Shown: piece after piece, positions 51,805 through 59,418 of the stretch
How the letters are laid out: each line of letters begins with the position of its first letter
How positions within the stretch are numbered: position 1 is the stretch's first letter
NCBI GenBank assembly: GCA_963722575.1
Contig: CAVRNR010000022.1
Span: 1,550,001 to 1,614,000, forward strand
Direction of reading: 5' to 3'
From: Fen-178 sp963722575
Lineage (GTDB): Bacteria; Acidobacteriota; Terriglobia; Bryobacterales; Bryobacteraceae
DNA length: 64,000 nt
The notes under the pieces: model-generated
Databases searched by the model: none
The model's input: only the letters and a program-made list of their open reading frames with translations
What the model was told of the DNA's origin: nothing
Program-made: the position numbers and the translations under genes

Positions 51805-53862
51805 GTGCGGAATGCGGTCATCTTGTTATGGATGGCAGTCGCAGCGCCCCTCGGTTTTGGGGCACAGTCGATCTTCGATGCCTCGCAAAACACCTGGACC
51901 ATAGGTAACGGCTGGGTCAGCGCGGTTTTCCAGCTTAGTCCCGATGGGCATTTTCTCACCCAGCAGATCTCCGACTTGCAGAGCGGCGACCAATGGACGC
52001 CCTCGCCGAACCGGCCTACGTCGCCGGTGCGCTTGCAAGTCGGCACGGACATGTTCGATGCTCAGCGGCCATTCCTCCTTTTGGACCAGTACATCCAAGC
52101 CGTCGAGCCTTCGGGTCTGCGGCAGTATATCGTGCTTCAGGATCTGAACAGCGCCGCTCAGATCACGGTCATTCTGGAGGTTTATGACAACCAGCCGGTG
52201 TTGCGCTATAGCCTGCACTACCGAAACCTCTCTGCGTCCCAGGTTTACGTGAGCTGGATCAACATGCTGCCGTGGACTTTTGACGACGCGGGCCAGAGCT
52301 ACACGGCGTTTCGCGTGAACCAGTGGTCGGTGGACCCCGACGCGGAAGACTTCGAGCCTCTGCAAACGGTGTTGGACCCGAGTGGGGCGCCGGTCGAGGT
52401 TGACTCGGGCGCGGACGGGCAGCAGTGCGGATGGCTGGCGCTCCGCGACGCGAATATGCGAGGCTTGTTCGCCGGATGGGAATTCGACGGCCGGGTGAAG
52501 ACTACAGTCCGCCAGTCGGGTTCTCCAGGCTATGTCCAGTTCTCCTCCACGGTGCTCGATTTGAACCATCCGGTGCCGCCGTTCGGCGATTTCCAAACGC
52601 CCTTTGCTTTCCTGGGTCTGTTTCACGGCGACTGGGACGAAGCTGGTTACCGCACGCAGCGCTTCTCCGAGGCGGTGCTGGCAATGCCCCCGCCCGACGC
52701 CAAGTCCTTCCCTTACGTCGCCTGGGACTCCTGGGCGTACCAGGAGCAGATCGACGAACAGACCTTGATGCACAACGCGGACGTGGCCGCTTCGGTTGGG
52801 GTGGAGTTGTTTATCGTGGATCTGGGCTGGGCCCGTGCCATCGGCGATTGGTATGAGGATCCGGCCAAGTTCCCCGATGGCCTCTCCGCCGTTTCGGGTT
52901 ATGTGCATTCCCTCGGCATGAAGTTCGGTTTGCATTTCGCGCTGACCGAAGCGGACCCCGCGAGCCCCGTCCTGCAGGCCAACCCGGATTGGACGTCCAC
53001 CGAAAGCGACGGCTACTTCGGCGCCAGCTCCTTGTGTCTCTCCAATCAGCCCACGCGCGACTGGCTCATCCAGGAAGGCATCCGCATCATCGACCAATAC
53101 CATGTCGACTGGATTCTGCAAGACGGCCAGAACATGGTCAAGCAGTGCACCAAGACCACCCACACGCACGACCCCAACGACAGCAATTACGCCAACGCCG
53201 TGGATGGTTTGAACGCGGTGGTGTCCGCCATCCAGGCGGCGCGGCCCAACGTGTACTGGGAGAACTGCGAGGATGGCGGCAGCATGATGACGTTCAACAT
53301 GGTGAAGAGCTACGTCACCTCCATCACCAACGACGCATCCGGCTCGCTGGCGTCCCGCCGCGCGGTTTACGGCGCGACGTACCCATTCTCCCCGCGTTAC
53401 GCCGACCGCTACATGCCCGCTTCGGACGGTCTCGATTCATACGCCACCGGCAGCTACATGTTCGGCGGCAATTGGGTGCTCATGAACAGCCTGGTGGACC
53501 TCACGCCGGACCAGGTGGCGTTCCTGGGCCAGCAGATCGGTGTTTATAAGAGCCAGCGCGCCGACGTTGCGGCTGGCAAGGTGTACCACATCCTGCCTCC
53601 GGCCGACAACGGGACCGATGTCATTCAGAGCTATAATCCATCCACTGACAACGCCATCGCCGTCGTCACCCGCGCGGATTCCGATGGCGCCGGTTACGTC
53701 TTTTATCCCCTGGGTCTGGTTCCCGATCAACGGTACGCCGTGTGGTTTGCGATTGATCCGTCCATCTATTTGCAGACCGGCACGCAGTTGATGCAAGGCG
53801 GAGTGAGCGTGCAACTGCCGACACCCTACAGTTCCGAGGTCGTGCACATCCAGCACCAGTAG
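51805..53862 (+). CDS. Secreted glycoside hydrolase family 36 (alpha-galactosidase-like)
   Basis: 685 residues from a GTG at 51805 with GAGG 8 nt upstream; the N-terminus (MRNAVILLWMAVAAPLGFGA) is a signal peptide. A beta-sandwich domain is followed by a TIM barrel. YVAWDSWAYQEQIDEQTLMH opens the barrel, the likely nucleophile Asp is in VDWILQDGQNM and the acid/base region in YWENCEDGGSMM with ITND later. These match the GH36/melibiase layout, though the motifs are divergent from plant-type raffinose enzymes. It probably acts on alpha-linked galactose or related residues outside the cytoplasm. Confidence 0.85.
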   Translation: MRNAVILLWMAVAAPLGFGAQSIFDASQNTWTIGNGWVSAVFQLSPDGHFLTQQISDLQSGDQWTPSPNRPTSPVRLQVGTDMFDAQRPFLLLDQYIQAVEPSGLRQYIVLQDLNSAAQITVILEVYDNQPVLRYSLHYRNLSASQVYVSWINMLPWTFDDAGQSYTAFRVNQWSVDPDAEDFEPLQTVLDPSGAPVEVDSGADGQQCGWLALRDANMRGLFAGWEFDGRVKTTVRQSGSPGYVQFSSTVLDLNHPVPPFGDFQTPFAFLGLFHGDWDEAGYRTQRFSEAVLAMPPPDAKSFPYVAWDSWAYQEQIDEQTLMHNADVAASVGVELFIVDLGWARAIGDWYEDPAKFPDGLSAVSGYVHSLGMKFGLHFALTEADPASPVLQANPDWTSTESDGYFGASSLCLSNQPTRDWLIQEGIRIIDQYHVDWILQDGQNMVKQCTKTTHTHDPNDSNYANAVDGLNAVVSAIQAARPNVYWENCEDGGSMMTFNMVKSYVTSITNDASGSLASRRAVYGATYPFSPRYADRYMPASDGLDSYATGSYMFGGNWVLMNSLVDLTPDQVAFLGQQIGVYKSQRADVAAGKVYHILPPADNGTDVIQSYNPSTDNAIAVVTRADSDGAGYVFYPLGLVPDQRYAVWFAIDPSIYLQTGTQLMQGGVSVQLPTPYSSEVVHIQHQ

Positions 53863-53864
53863 AC

Positions 53865-53965
53865 TGTGGGGCAGGATGGTATCCTGCGCGCGACCCAGAG
53901 GGTACCCCGTTTACCGGCGCAACTGGCGGGTTGCCAACCCGCCGCAGATTGACAATCTGCCCCAC
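53865..53965. repeat. Multi-hairpin dispersed repeat, family A, copy 3
   Basis: Bounded by GTGGGGCA and TGCCCCAC, with internal hairpins GCAGGATGGTATCCTGC, GGCGGGTTGCCAACCCGCC and GCAGATTGACAATCTGC. Between the first two is a segment with GGGTACCC. It lies 3 bp after the GH36 stop and 27 bp before the next gene. Confidence 0.85.
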
Positions 53966-53991
53966 GACTCCGTGTTATCGTCGTGAAGTAT

Positions 53992-55626
53992 ATGCGACGG
54001 ACCTTGTGTGCCGTTGCCCTGCTTGCGCTGGCCTCCCTTCTGGTCCGCTCGGCCGGCGTGGGCCTGGCCGGCGACTATGTCGATCCCATATCCAAGGTCA
54101 CCGCGCAGGATGAAGCCCTGTACGCGCACAGCGCCATTCGCGCGGCGCGCCAGGGCGGATGGCTCACCCCCATTTTCATGGGCCGCTACGGGTTGTATAA
54201 GCCGCCGCTGCTGATGTGGGTGTCCGGGCTTTCGGTGCGCATTCTGGGGGTTTCGCGGCTGGCCCTGCGGCTGCCGGTCACGCTGCTCGCCAGCCTGTCG
54301 GTTTGTCTGGTGTTTCTATGGCCGGCGGAACTGCGCTCCTGGCAGGCCGGCGCGTGCGCCGCGGTGCTGCTGGTTTCCAATCACCTGTGGCACGTCCTGG
54401 CCGGAATGTCGATGACCGACGGCTTGCTGGTGACTTTCTACACCGCCGCCATGTTCTGTCTTTTCTCCGACCCCTGGCTGGAATCCAAGTCCGCGCTGTG
54501 GGGCTTCGCGGGGTCGGTGGCTGCCGCTATTCTGACCAAGAGTGTGGCCGGGGTGCTGCCACTCGGTGTGCTGGCGCTCTACTGTCTGGCTGGACCCCGC
54601 CGCCAGCGGCCGAGCCTCTCCCGCGCCTGCCTGGCAGTAGCGCTGGCCCTGGCGTTGGCGGCCCCCTGGTTCGTGTACCAACTGTGCGTCCACGGACGAT
54701 GGTTCTGGGCGGAACACGTTGGAGTCGAGATCCTGGGATTCGGCTCCGGCGCGCCCCCTCAGACCTCGCGGGAAAACCAGGCGCTTTTCTATTTGATGCG
54801 CCTGGCGCTGGTCGACCCGGTGCTTGCGGCGGCGGCTCTGACCGCCCTGCCTGCGTTCGTCGTGGAAGTGCGCCGACGGTCCTCCGCGCCGGTTCTGCTG
54901 CTGTGCTGGCTGGCATCGCTGGCGGCGGCCGTCTTTGGCTGGCAGTATCGCAACATCTCCTACCTGCTGCCCATGGTGCCGGCACTGGCGATCCTGGCCA
55001 CTGCGTATGGGCCGCTTTTTTCGAAGCGGAGGGCGCCGTGGATGCTGGCATTGCTGGGCGCCGCATTTGTGGCCAAGGCCGTCGCGCCGGCCGCGCCGTG
55101 GGGACTCTCATTTGAGCGCGGCACGGTGCAGGCGGATGCGCCGCTGCTCTCCGGGTACTGCCAGCGCGCGCGCGGCAACGAGCTGATCGTGGTGGGGATG
55201 GATGACGACCTCTACGCCTCCACGCTGCCCCTGGCAAAGTTGCGCTACTGCCTGGTGGGCGCCAACCTGGCCGGCGGGCGGTATGGCATGGACTTCGGCG
55301 GCATGGGGATCATTCTCACAGCCGCGCAGTTCGACGGCCTCGCCCAATGGGAACCGGTATTCCGGCAGCGCCTGAGGGAGTGGGGACTGGATTCCAGCGA
55401 GCCCATCGGAACCCTCATTCTGGCCGGGTCGCCGGAGGAACTGGCGCGGATGATTCGCGCGCATCCCGCGAGCGACTTCCTGCTTCCGCAACAGTACCGC
55501 GCGGCGGTGGAAGCGGCGGCGGGGCAGACCCACGCACTGGTGGAAGCCGGGGAAGATCACTTCTTTCTGCTGTCCAGGGAAACGCGGCTGCGCGCCGCGC
55601 CGCCGGCGTGGTCGTGCTGTTTGTGA
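53992..55626 (+). CDS. ArnT/PMT-like (GT39/GT83 superfamily) membrane glycosyltransferase
   Basis: 544 residues from the ATG at 53992; a GTG 9 nt upstream is the alternative. The first loop carries the acidic motif AQDEALYAHSAIRAARQGGW, and YKPPLLMWVSGL follows, as in ArnT and protein-mannosyltransferase relatives that use lipid-linked sugar donors at the periplasmic face. About ten hydrophobic helices precede a soluble C-terminal domain of roughly 170 residues. The likely role is transfer of a polyprenyl-phosphate sugar to lipid A, a glycan or a protein. An extended -10 (TGTTATCGT, 53973-53981) lies 10 nt before the ATG. Confidence 0.87.
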   Translation: MRRTLCAVALLALASLLVRSAGVGLAGDYVDPISKVTAQDEALYAHSAIRAARQGGWLTPIFMGRYGLYKPPLLMWVSGLSVRILGVSRLALRLPVTLLASLSVCLVFLWPAELRSWQAGACAAVLLVSNHLWHVLAGMSMTDGLLVTFYTAAMFCLFSDPWLESKSALWGFAGSVAAAILTKSVAGVLPLGVLALYCLAGPRRQRPSLSRACLAVALALALAAPWFVYQLCVHGRWFWAEHVGVEILGFGSGAPPQTSRENQALFYLMRLALVDPVLAAAALTALPAFVVEVRRRSSAPVLLLCWLASLAAAVFGWQYRNISYLLPMVPALAILATAYGPLFSKRRAPWMLALLGAAFVAKAVAPAAPWGLSFERGTVQADAPLLSGYCQRARGNELIVVGMDDDLYASTLPLAKLRYCLVGANLAGGRYGMDFGGMGIILTAAQFDGLAQWEPVFRQRLREWGLDSSEPIGTLILAGSPEELARMIRAHPASDFLLPQQYRAAVEAAAGQTHALVEAGEDHFFLLSRETRLRAAPPAWSCCL

Positions 55627-55629
55627 GGA

Positions 55630-55652
55630 GGGCAAGCTAAAGCATGCCCCAC
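55630..55652. repeat. Family B palindromic repeat, single arm
   Basis: GGGCAAGCTAAAGCATGCCC plus CAC lies 3 bp after the stop codon of the membrane glycosyltransferase gene. Only one arm is present, as at 8289-8312. Confidence 0.85.
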
Positions 55653-55693
55653 TAAGCGATGCAGGCATAAGAAAAATTTATGGATTGCTCCAC

Positions 55694-55723
55694 TTGCATT
55701 TGGCGGGATTGGCACGTTAAACT
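55694..55723 (+). promoter_or_regulatory. Promoter of the ilv operon
   Basis: TTGCAT (55694-55699), an 18-bp spacer and TAAACT (55718-55723). The expected transcript would start near 55730, just ahead of the leader peptide ATG at 55741. Confidence 0.55.
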
Positions 55724-55740
55724 TGATGGTGAGTTCAGCG

Positions 55741-55848
55741 ATGCTCAACGGCGTTCGAGACCGGCTGGTTAGTTCCCATCCCTCCAACCCTATCGCTATT
55801 TCCGTAAGCGTTATTATTATTGTGGTCATCGTAGCCAGCCCCGCTTGA
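55741..55848 (+). CDS. ilv operon leader peptide
   Basis: 35 codons from ATG 55741 to TGA 55846-55848; an in-frame ATG at 55726 would add five residues. The second half reads NPIAISVSVIIIVVIVASPA, with ten Ile or Val codons in a stretch of 14, and an early LNGVRDRLV adds Leu and Val. Such a peptide has no other likely job than sensing charged tRNA-Ile and tRNA-Val: a stalled ribosome would change folding of the downstream RNA. An attenuator hairpin follows 21 nt after the stop codon and ilvB 95 nt after it. The layout matches the classical ilv attenuators of enterobacteria, in a different phylum. Confidence 0.85.
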   Translation: MLNGVRDRLVSSHPSNPIAISVSVIIIVVIVASPA

Positions 55849-55869
55849 AGGCCAGCCGGAGAAAGCTCC

Positions 55870-55912
55870 AAGGCCATCGGCGGGGAAAGCAGCCCGGCTG
55901 ATGGCCTTTTTT
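55870..55912 (+). terminator. Attenuator terminator of the ilv operon
   Basis: AAGGCCATC (55870-55878) pairs with GATGGCCTT (55900-55908), closed by a GC-rich inner part and followed by a run of T (55907-55912). The upstream segment AAGGCCAGCCGG (55848-55859), right at the leader stop codon, can instead pair with CCGGCTGATGGCCTT (55894-55908), so two mutually exclusive folds are possible. Confidence 0.82.
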
Positions 55913-55943
55913 GTTAGGTAGCGACTTTTTTGAGGCGGAACAT

Positions 55944-57677
55944 ATGTCGACGTTGATGAGCGGCGCAAGAATGCTGGTGGAATGTCTGGTTCGGGAGGGT
56001 GTCGATTGCCTGTTCGGCTATCCCGGGGGAGTCACCATTCCGTTTTACGATGTCCTCTACGACCACCCCCTGCGTCACGTGTTGGTGCGCCACGAGGAAA
56101 ATGCGGTGTTTGCCGCGGAGGGTTACGCGCGCGCGACGGGCAAGGTGGGGGTCTGCTGCGCCACCTCCGGTCCCGGCGCCACCAACCTGACCACCGGGCT
56201 GGTGGACGCCCTGATGGATTCCATCCCCGTGGTCGCCATCACCGGCCAGGTCACGTCCAAACTCATTGGCAGCGACGCTTTCCAGGAGGCCGATACCTTC
56301 GGCATAACGCGTCCCTGCACCAAGCACAATTACCTGGTCAAGAAACTGGAAGACCTGGCGCAGATTATCCACGAAGCGTTCTACGTGGCGGCCAGCGGGC
56401 GTCCCGGTCCGGTGCTGGTGGATATCACCAAGGATGTGCTTCAAGCCCAGGGCCACTACCAGCAGGTGGCGGCGATTCACCTGCCCGGCTACCGGGTCTT
56501 TACCGAAGGCCACACCGGCCAGGTTCGCCGCGCGGCGCAACTCATCCAGGAAGCCCAGCGGCCGCTGGTTTATGGCGGCGGCGGTATCATTGCGGCGGGC
56601 GCGGCTAAAGAATTGCGCGAGTTCGTCGAACTGGCCGATGCGCCGGCGGTGCTCACCCTGATGGGTTTGGGCGGCCTCGCTTCCGAGCACCCGAATTTTA
56701 TCAGCATGCCGGGTATGCATGGCAGCTATGCGGCCAACATGGCATTGACGGAATCCGACCTCCTGATCGCCCTGGGCGTGCGGTTCGACGACCGCGTTAC
56801 GGGCCGCCTGGCGGCATTTGCGCCGCACGCCAAGGTGATCCACGTGGATATCGACCCCGCGGAAATCGGCAAGAACCGCGCGCCCGATGTGCCCATCGTG
56901 GGCGATGTCAAACGCGTCCTCGTCAAGCTGAACAAGCTGCTGGCGGAGAGCAAGCCTGCTCCCGATGAAACGCTCCGCGCAGCCCGGCGGGCCTGGTGGC
57001 ATCATATCCGGCAATGGAAACAGGAGCATCCGTTCGAGGCGCCGGCGTCCGATACCGAGATCAAGCCGCAGCACCTCATGGCCGAGATCGACCGGCTCTC
57101 CGGGGGCCAGGCCATCGTCGCTTCCGACGTGGGGCAGCACCAGATGTGGGCGGCGCAGCTTGTCCGCTTTAACGAACCTCGTCTTTGGCTCAGCTCCGGC
57201 GGTCTTGGCTCCATGGGCTTCGGAATCCCCGCGGCCATCGGCGCGCAGTTCGCGCGTCCCGACAAGCTGGTTTTTGCCATCGTGGGCGACGGCGGGTTCC
57301 AGATGTCCATCCCGGAGTTGTCCACCATCGCCAGCAACGGGCTGCCTATCAAGATCATAGTGATGAACAACGGCCATCTCGGTATGGTGCGGCAGTGGCA
57401 GACGCTGTTCTACAACAACCGGCTGAGCGCGGTGGAGCTGGATGGTTTCCCCGACGTGGAGAAACTGGCGGCCGCGTATGGCTTCAAGGGCAGAATCGTC
57501 GACAAGCCGTGGGAACTGGCGCCCGCGCTCGAAGAGGCGGTGGCGGAACCGGGCCCGTATCTATTGAACGTGAAAGTCACGCCGTTCGAGTGCGTGTACC
57601 CCATGGTGCCCGCCGGCGCCGGGCTTGAGGAAATGGTGCTGGGGCCGCCGCAGCCCGTGGCCGTGCCGGCGGAATAA
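55944..57677 (+). CDS. ilvB: Acetolactate synthase large subunit
   Basis: 577 residues from the ATG at 55944. The catalytic Glu is in RHEENAVFAAEGYARATGK, the FAD/substrate region in GPGATNLTTGL and DAFQEADTFGITRPCTKHNY, and the thiamine-diphosphate motif in VGDGGFQMSIPELSTIAS to MNNGHLGMVRQWQ. It joins two pyruvates, or pyruvate and 2-oxobutyrate, in the first common step of valine, leucine and isoleucine synthesis. It heads the operon behind the leader peptide and is followed 13 bp later by ilvN. Confidence 0.97.
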   Translation: MSTLMSGARMLVECLVREGVDCLFGYPGGVTIPFYDVLYDHPLRHVLVRHEENAVFAAEGYARATGKVGVCCATSGPGATNLTTGLVDALMDSIPVVAITGQVTSKLIGSDAFQEADTFGITRPCTKHNYLVKKLEDLAQIIHEAFYVAASGRPGPVLVDITKDVLQAQGHYQQVAAIHLPGYRVFTEGHTGQVRRAAQLIQEAQRPLVYGGGGIIAAGAAKELREFVELADAPAVLTLMGLGGLASEHPNFISMPGMHGSYAANMALTESDLLIALGVRFDDRVTGRLAAFAPHAKVIHVDIDPAEIGKNRAPDVPIVGDVKRVLVKLNKLLAESKPAPDETLRAARRAWWHHIRQWKQEHPFEAPASDTEIKPQHLMAEIDRLSGGQAIVASDVGQHQMWAAQLVRFNEPRLWLSSGGLGSMGFGIPAAIGAQFARPDKLVFAIVGDGGFQMSIPELSTIASNGLPIKIIVMNNGHLGMVRQWQTLFYNNRLSAVELDGFPDVEKLAAAYGFKGRIVDKPWELAPALEEAVAEPGPYLLNVKVTPFECVYPMVPAGAGLEEMVLGPPQPVAVPAE

Positions 57678-57690
57678 CGAGGAATGGATT

Positions 57691-58227
57691 ATGCTGCAAG
57701 TGATCTCTCTAGTCCTGGAAAACAAGCCGGGGGCCCTGATGCGGGTCACCGGGCTGCTGAGCCAGCGCGGCTACAACATCGAGAGCTTGACGGTGGCGCG
57801 CACGCTCGACCCCGAACTCTCGCGGATGACTATAGCGGTGGACGTGGACTCCACGCAGCGCCAGCAGGTGATCAAGCAGATGAACAAGCTGATCAACGTC
57901 TTGCAGGCCACCGACCTGACCGATCTACCGGCGGTGGTGCGCGAGCTGGTGCTGGTGCGCATTCGAATGCCGCAGGAATCGCGCACGGCGGTGTTGAAAG
58001 AGGCCGAGATTTTCGGCGGGCGCGTGGTGGATTCCTCCACCGAGGGATTTGCCATCGAGGCCACCGGCGATCCGGAGAAGTTGGGCGAGTTTATCGATGT
58101 GATGAGCAGTTATGGCGAGATCGAAGTGACGCGCTCGGGCGCGCTGGCGATCGGCCTGGAGACTAAGAAGCTGCGCTTGCAGCCCCCCGTGCCGACCAAA
58201 ACCAAGATGGAAGAGACAATTTACTGA
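57691..58227 (+). CDS. ilvN: Acetolactate synthase small (regulatory) subunit
   Basis: 178 residues from the ATG at 57691, with GAGGA upstream. An N-terminal ACT domain (MLQVISLVLENKPGALMRVT, GLLSQRGYNIESLTV) binds valine for feedback inhibition and the C-terminal half (RELVLVRIRMP, RVVDSSTEGFAIEATG) is the standard small-subunit domain. It activates IlvB and makes it sensitive to end product. Confidence 0.97.
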   Translation: MLQVISLVLENKPGALMRVTGLLSQRGYNIESLTVARTLDPELSRMTIAVDVDSTQRQQVIKQMNKLINVLQATDLTDLPAVVRELVLVRIRMPQESRTAVLKEAEIFGGRVVDSSTEGFAIEATGDPEKLGEFIDVMSSYGEIEVTRSGALAIGLETKKLRLQPPVPTKTKMEETIY

Positions 58228-58248
58228 GAAAGCAAAGACAATCAATTA

Positions 58249-58346
58249 GCCACGGATGAACACGGATGAACACGGATCACAAAACAAAGAATCTTAAGAA
58301 GTTCTTGGTGCTTGCTTATCCGTGTTTATCCGTGTTCATCCGTGGC
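58249..58346. repeat. Family E inverted repeat of tandem CACGGATGAA units
   Basis: The left arm (58249-58277) is built of repeated CACGGATGAA units and the right arm (58318-58346) is its reverse complement with one mismatch, separated by 40 bp of AT-rich sequence. It sits between ilvN and ilvC inside the operon. Related 'CCACGGATGAACACGGAT' repeats are scattered in many bacterial genomes; their function is unknown. Confidence 0.88.
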
Positions 58347-58380
58347 CATTATTCTTTGTGACGAAATTCTGGAGCACATA

Positions 58381-59400
58381 ATGTCGAGACGATTCTACGA
58401 AAAAGACGGAAATCTGGAGTACTTGAACGGGCGCACAGTCGCCATTATCGGATATGGGAGCCAGGGCCACGCCCACGCACTGAACCTGCGTGATTCCGGC
58501 GTGGACGTCGTGGTGAGCGAAGCCCCCGGCAGCCCTTCCTGGGCCAAGGCCGAAGCCGCCGGACTGAAAATCATGACCACCGCCGAAGCCGCCAAGGTGG
58601 GCAACGTGATCATGATCCTGGTGCCCGATCACGTCCAGGCGGCGGTGTACAACAAGGACATCGCGGCGCACATGACGGCGGGCAAGACCCTCATGTTCGC
58701 CCACGGCTTCAATATCCACTTCAAACAGATCGCGCCGCCGCCGGGCGTGGACGTGTCCATGATCGCGCCCAAGGCGCCGGGACATCGCGTGCGCGAACTG
58801 TACACCGAGGGCGTCGGCGTGCCGGCGCTGGTGGCGGTGGAGCAGAACGCCACCGGACAGGCGCTCGAACGTGCCCTGGCCTACGCGCTGGCGCTCGGCT
58901 GCCTCAAGGCGGGCGTCATCGAAACCACCTTTAAGGAAGAGACGGAGAGCGACCTGTTCGGCGAGCAGGCGGTGCTCTGCGGCGGAGCGAGCGAGCTGAT
59001 CCGCGCCGGTTTTGAAACCCTGGTGGCCGCCGGCTACGCTCCCGAGATTGCCTACTTCGAGTGCCTGCACGAGCTGAAGCTGATTGTCGACCTGATTCAG
59101 GAAGGCGGCCTCGCCTACATGCGCTTCTCGGTTTCCGATACGGCCGAATACGGCGACTACACGCGCGGCCCGCGCATCGTCAATGAGCAGACGCGCGCCG
59201 AGATGAAGAAGATCCTCTCCGAGATCCAGTCCGGCGAGTTCGCGCGGGAGTGGATCGAAGAGAACCGCACCGGGCGCAAGAACTTTCTGGCCATGCGGGA
59301 AGCGGCGCGCCACCAGCCCATCGAAACGGTGGGGCACGAGTTGCGCGAAATGATGCCGTTCCTGAAGAAGAAGAAGGAAGCCGGCGTGCCGACGGAATAA
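58381..59400 (+). CDS. ilvC: Ketol-acid reductoisomerase
   Basis: 339 residues from the ATG at 58381 (MSRRFYEKDGNLEYLNGR); the open frame upstream derives from the family E repeat. Class I length. Nucleotide motif VAIIGYGSQGHAHALNLRDS, and metal-binding residues in ETFKEETESDLFGEQ-like context (TTFKEETESDLFGEQAVLCG) and FECLHELKLIVDLI. It converts acetolactate or acetohydroxybutyrate to the dihydroxy acid. The cofactor loop reads VVVSEAPGSPSWAKAEA and lacks the usual basic residue, which may affect NADPH preference. Confidence 0.97.
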   Translation: MSRRFYEKDGNLEYLNGRTVAIIGYGSQGHAHALNLRDSGVDVVVSEAPGSPSWAKAEAAGLKIMTTAEAAKVGNVIMILVPDHVQAAVYNKDIAAHMTAGKTLMFAHGFNIHFKQIAPPPGVDVSMIAPKAPGHRVRELYTEGVGVPALVAVEQNATGQALERALAYALALGCLKAGVIETTFKEETESDLFGEQAVLCGGASELIRAGFETLVAAGYAPEIAYFECLHELKLIVDLIQEGGLAYMRFSVSDTAEYGDYTRGPRIVNEQTRAEMKKILSEIQSGEFAREWIEENRTGRKNFLAMREAARHQPIETVGHELREMMPFLKKKKEAGVPTE

Positions 59401-59418
59401 CACCGGCGGCGGTGACAC

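Noticed and set aside
58249..58346. CRISPR-like array from repeated CACGGATGAA units
   Set aside because: The units are contiguous with no unique spacers and form an inverted repeat; no cas genes are present.
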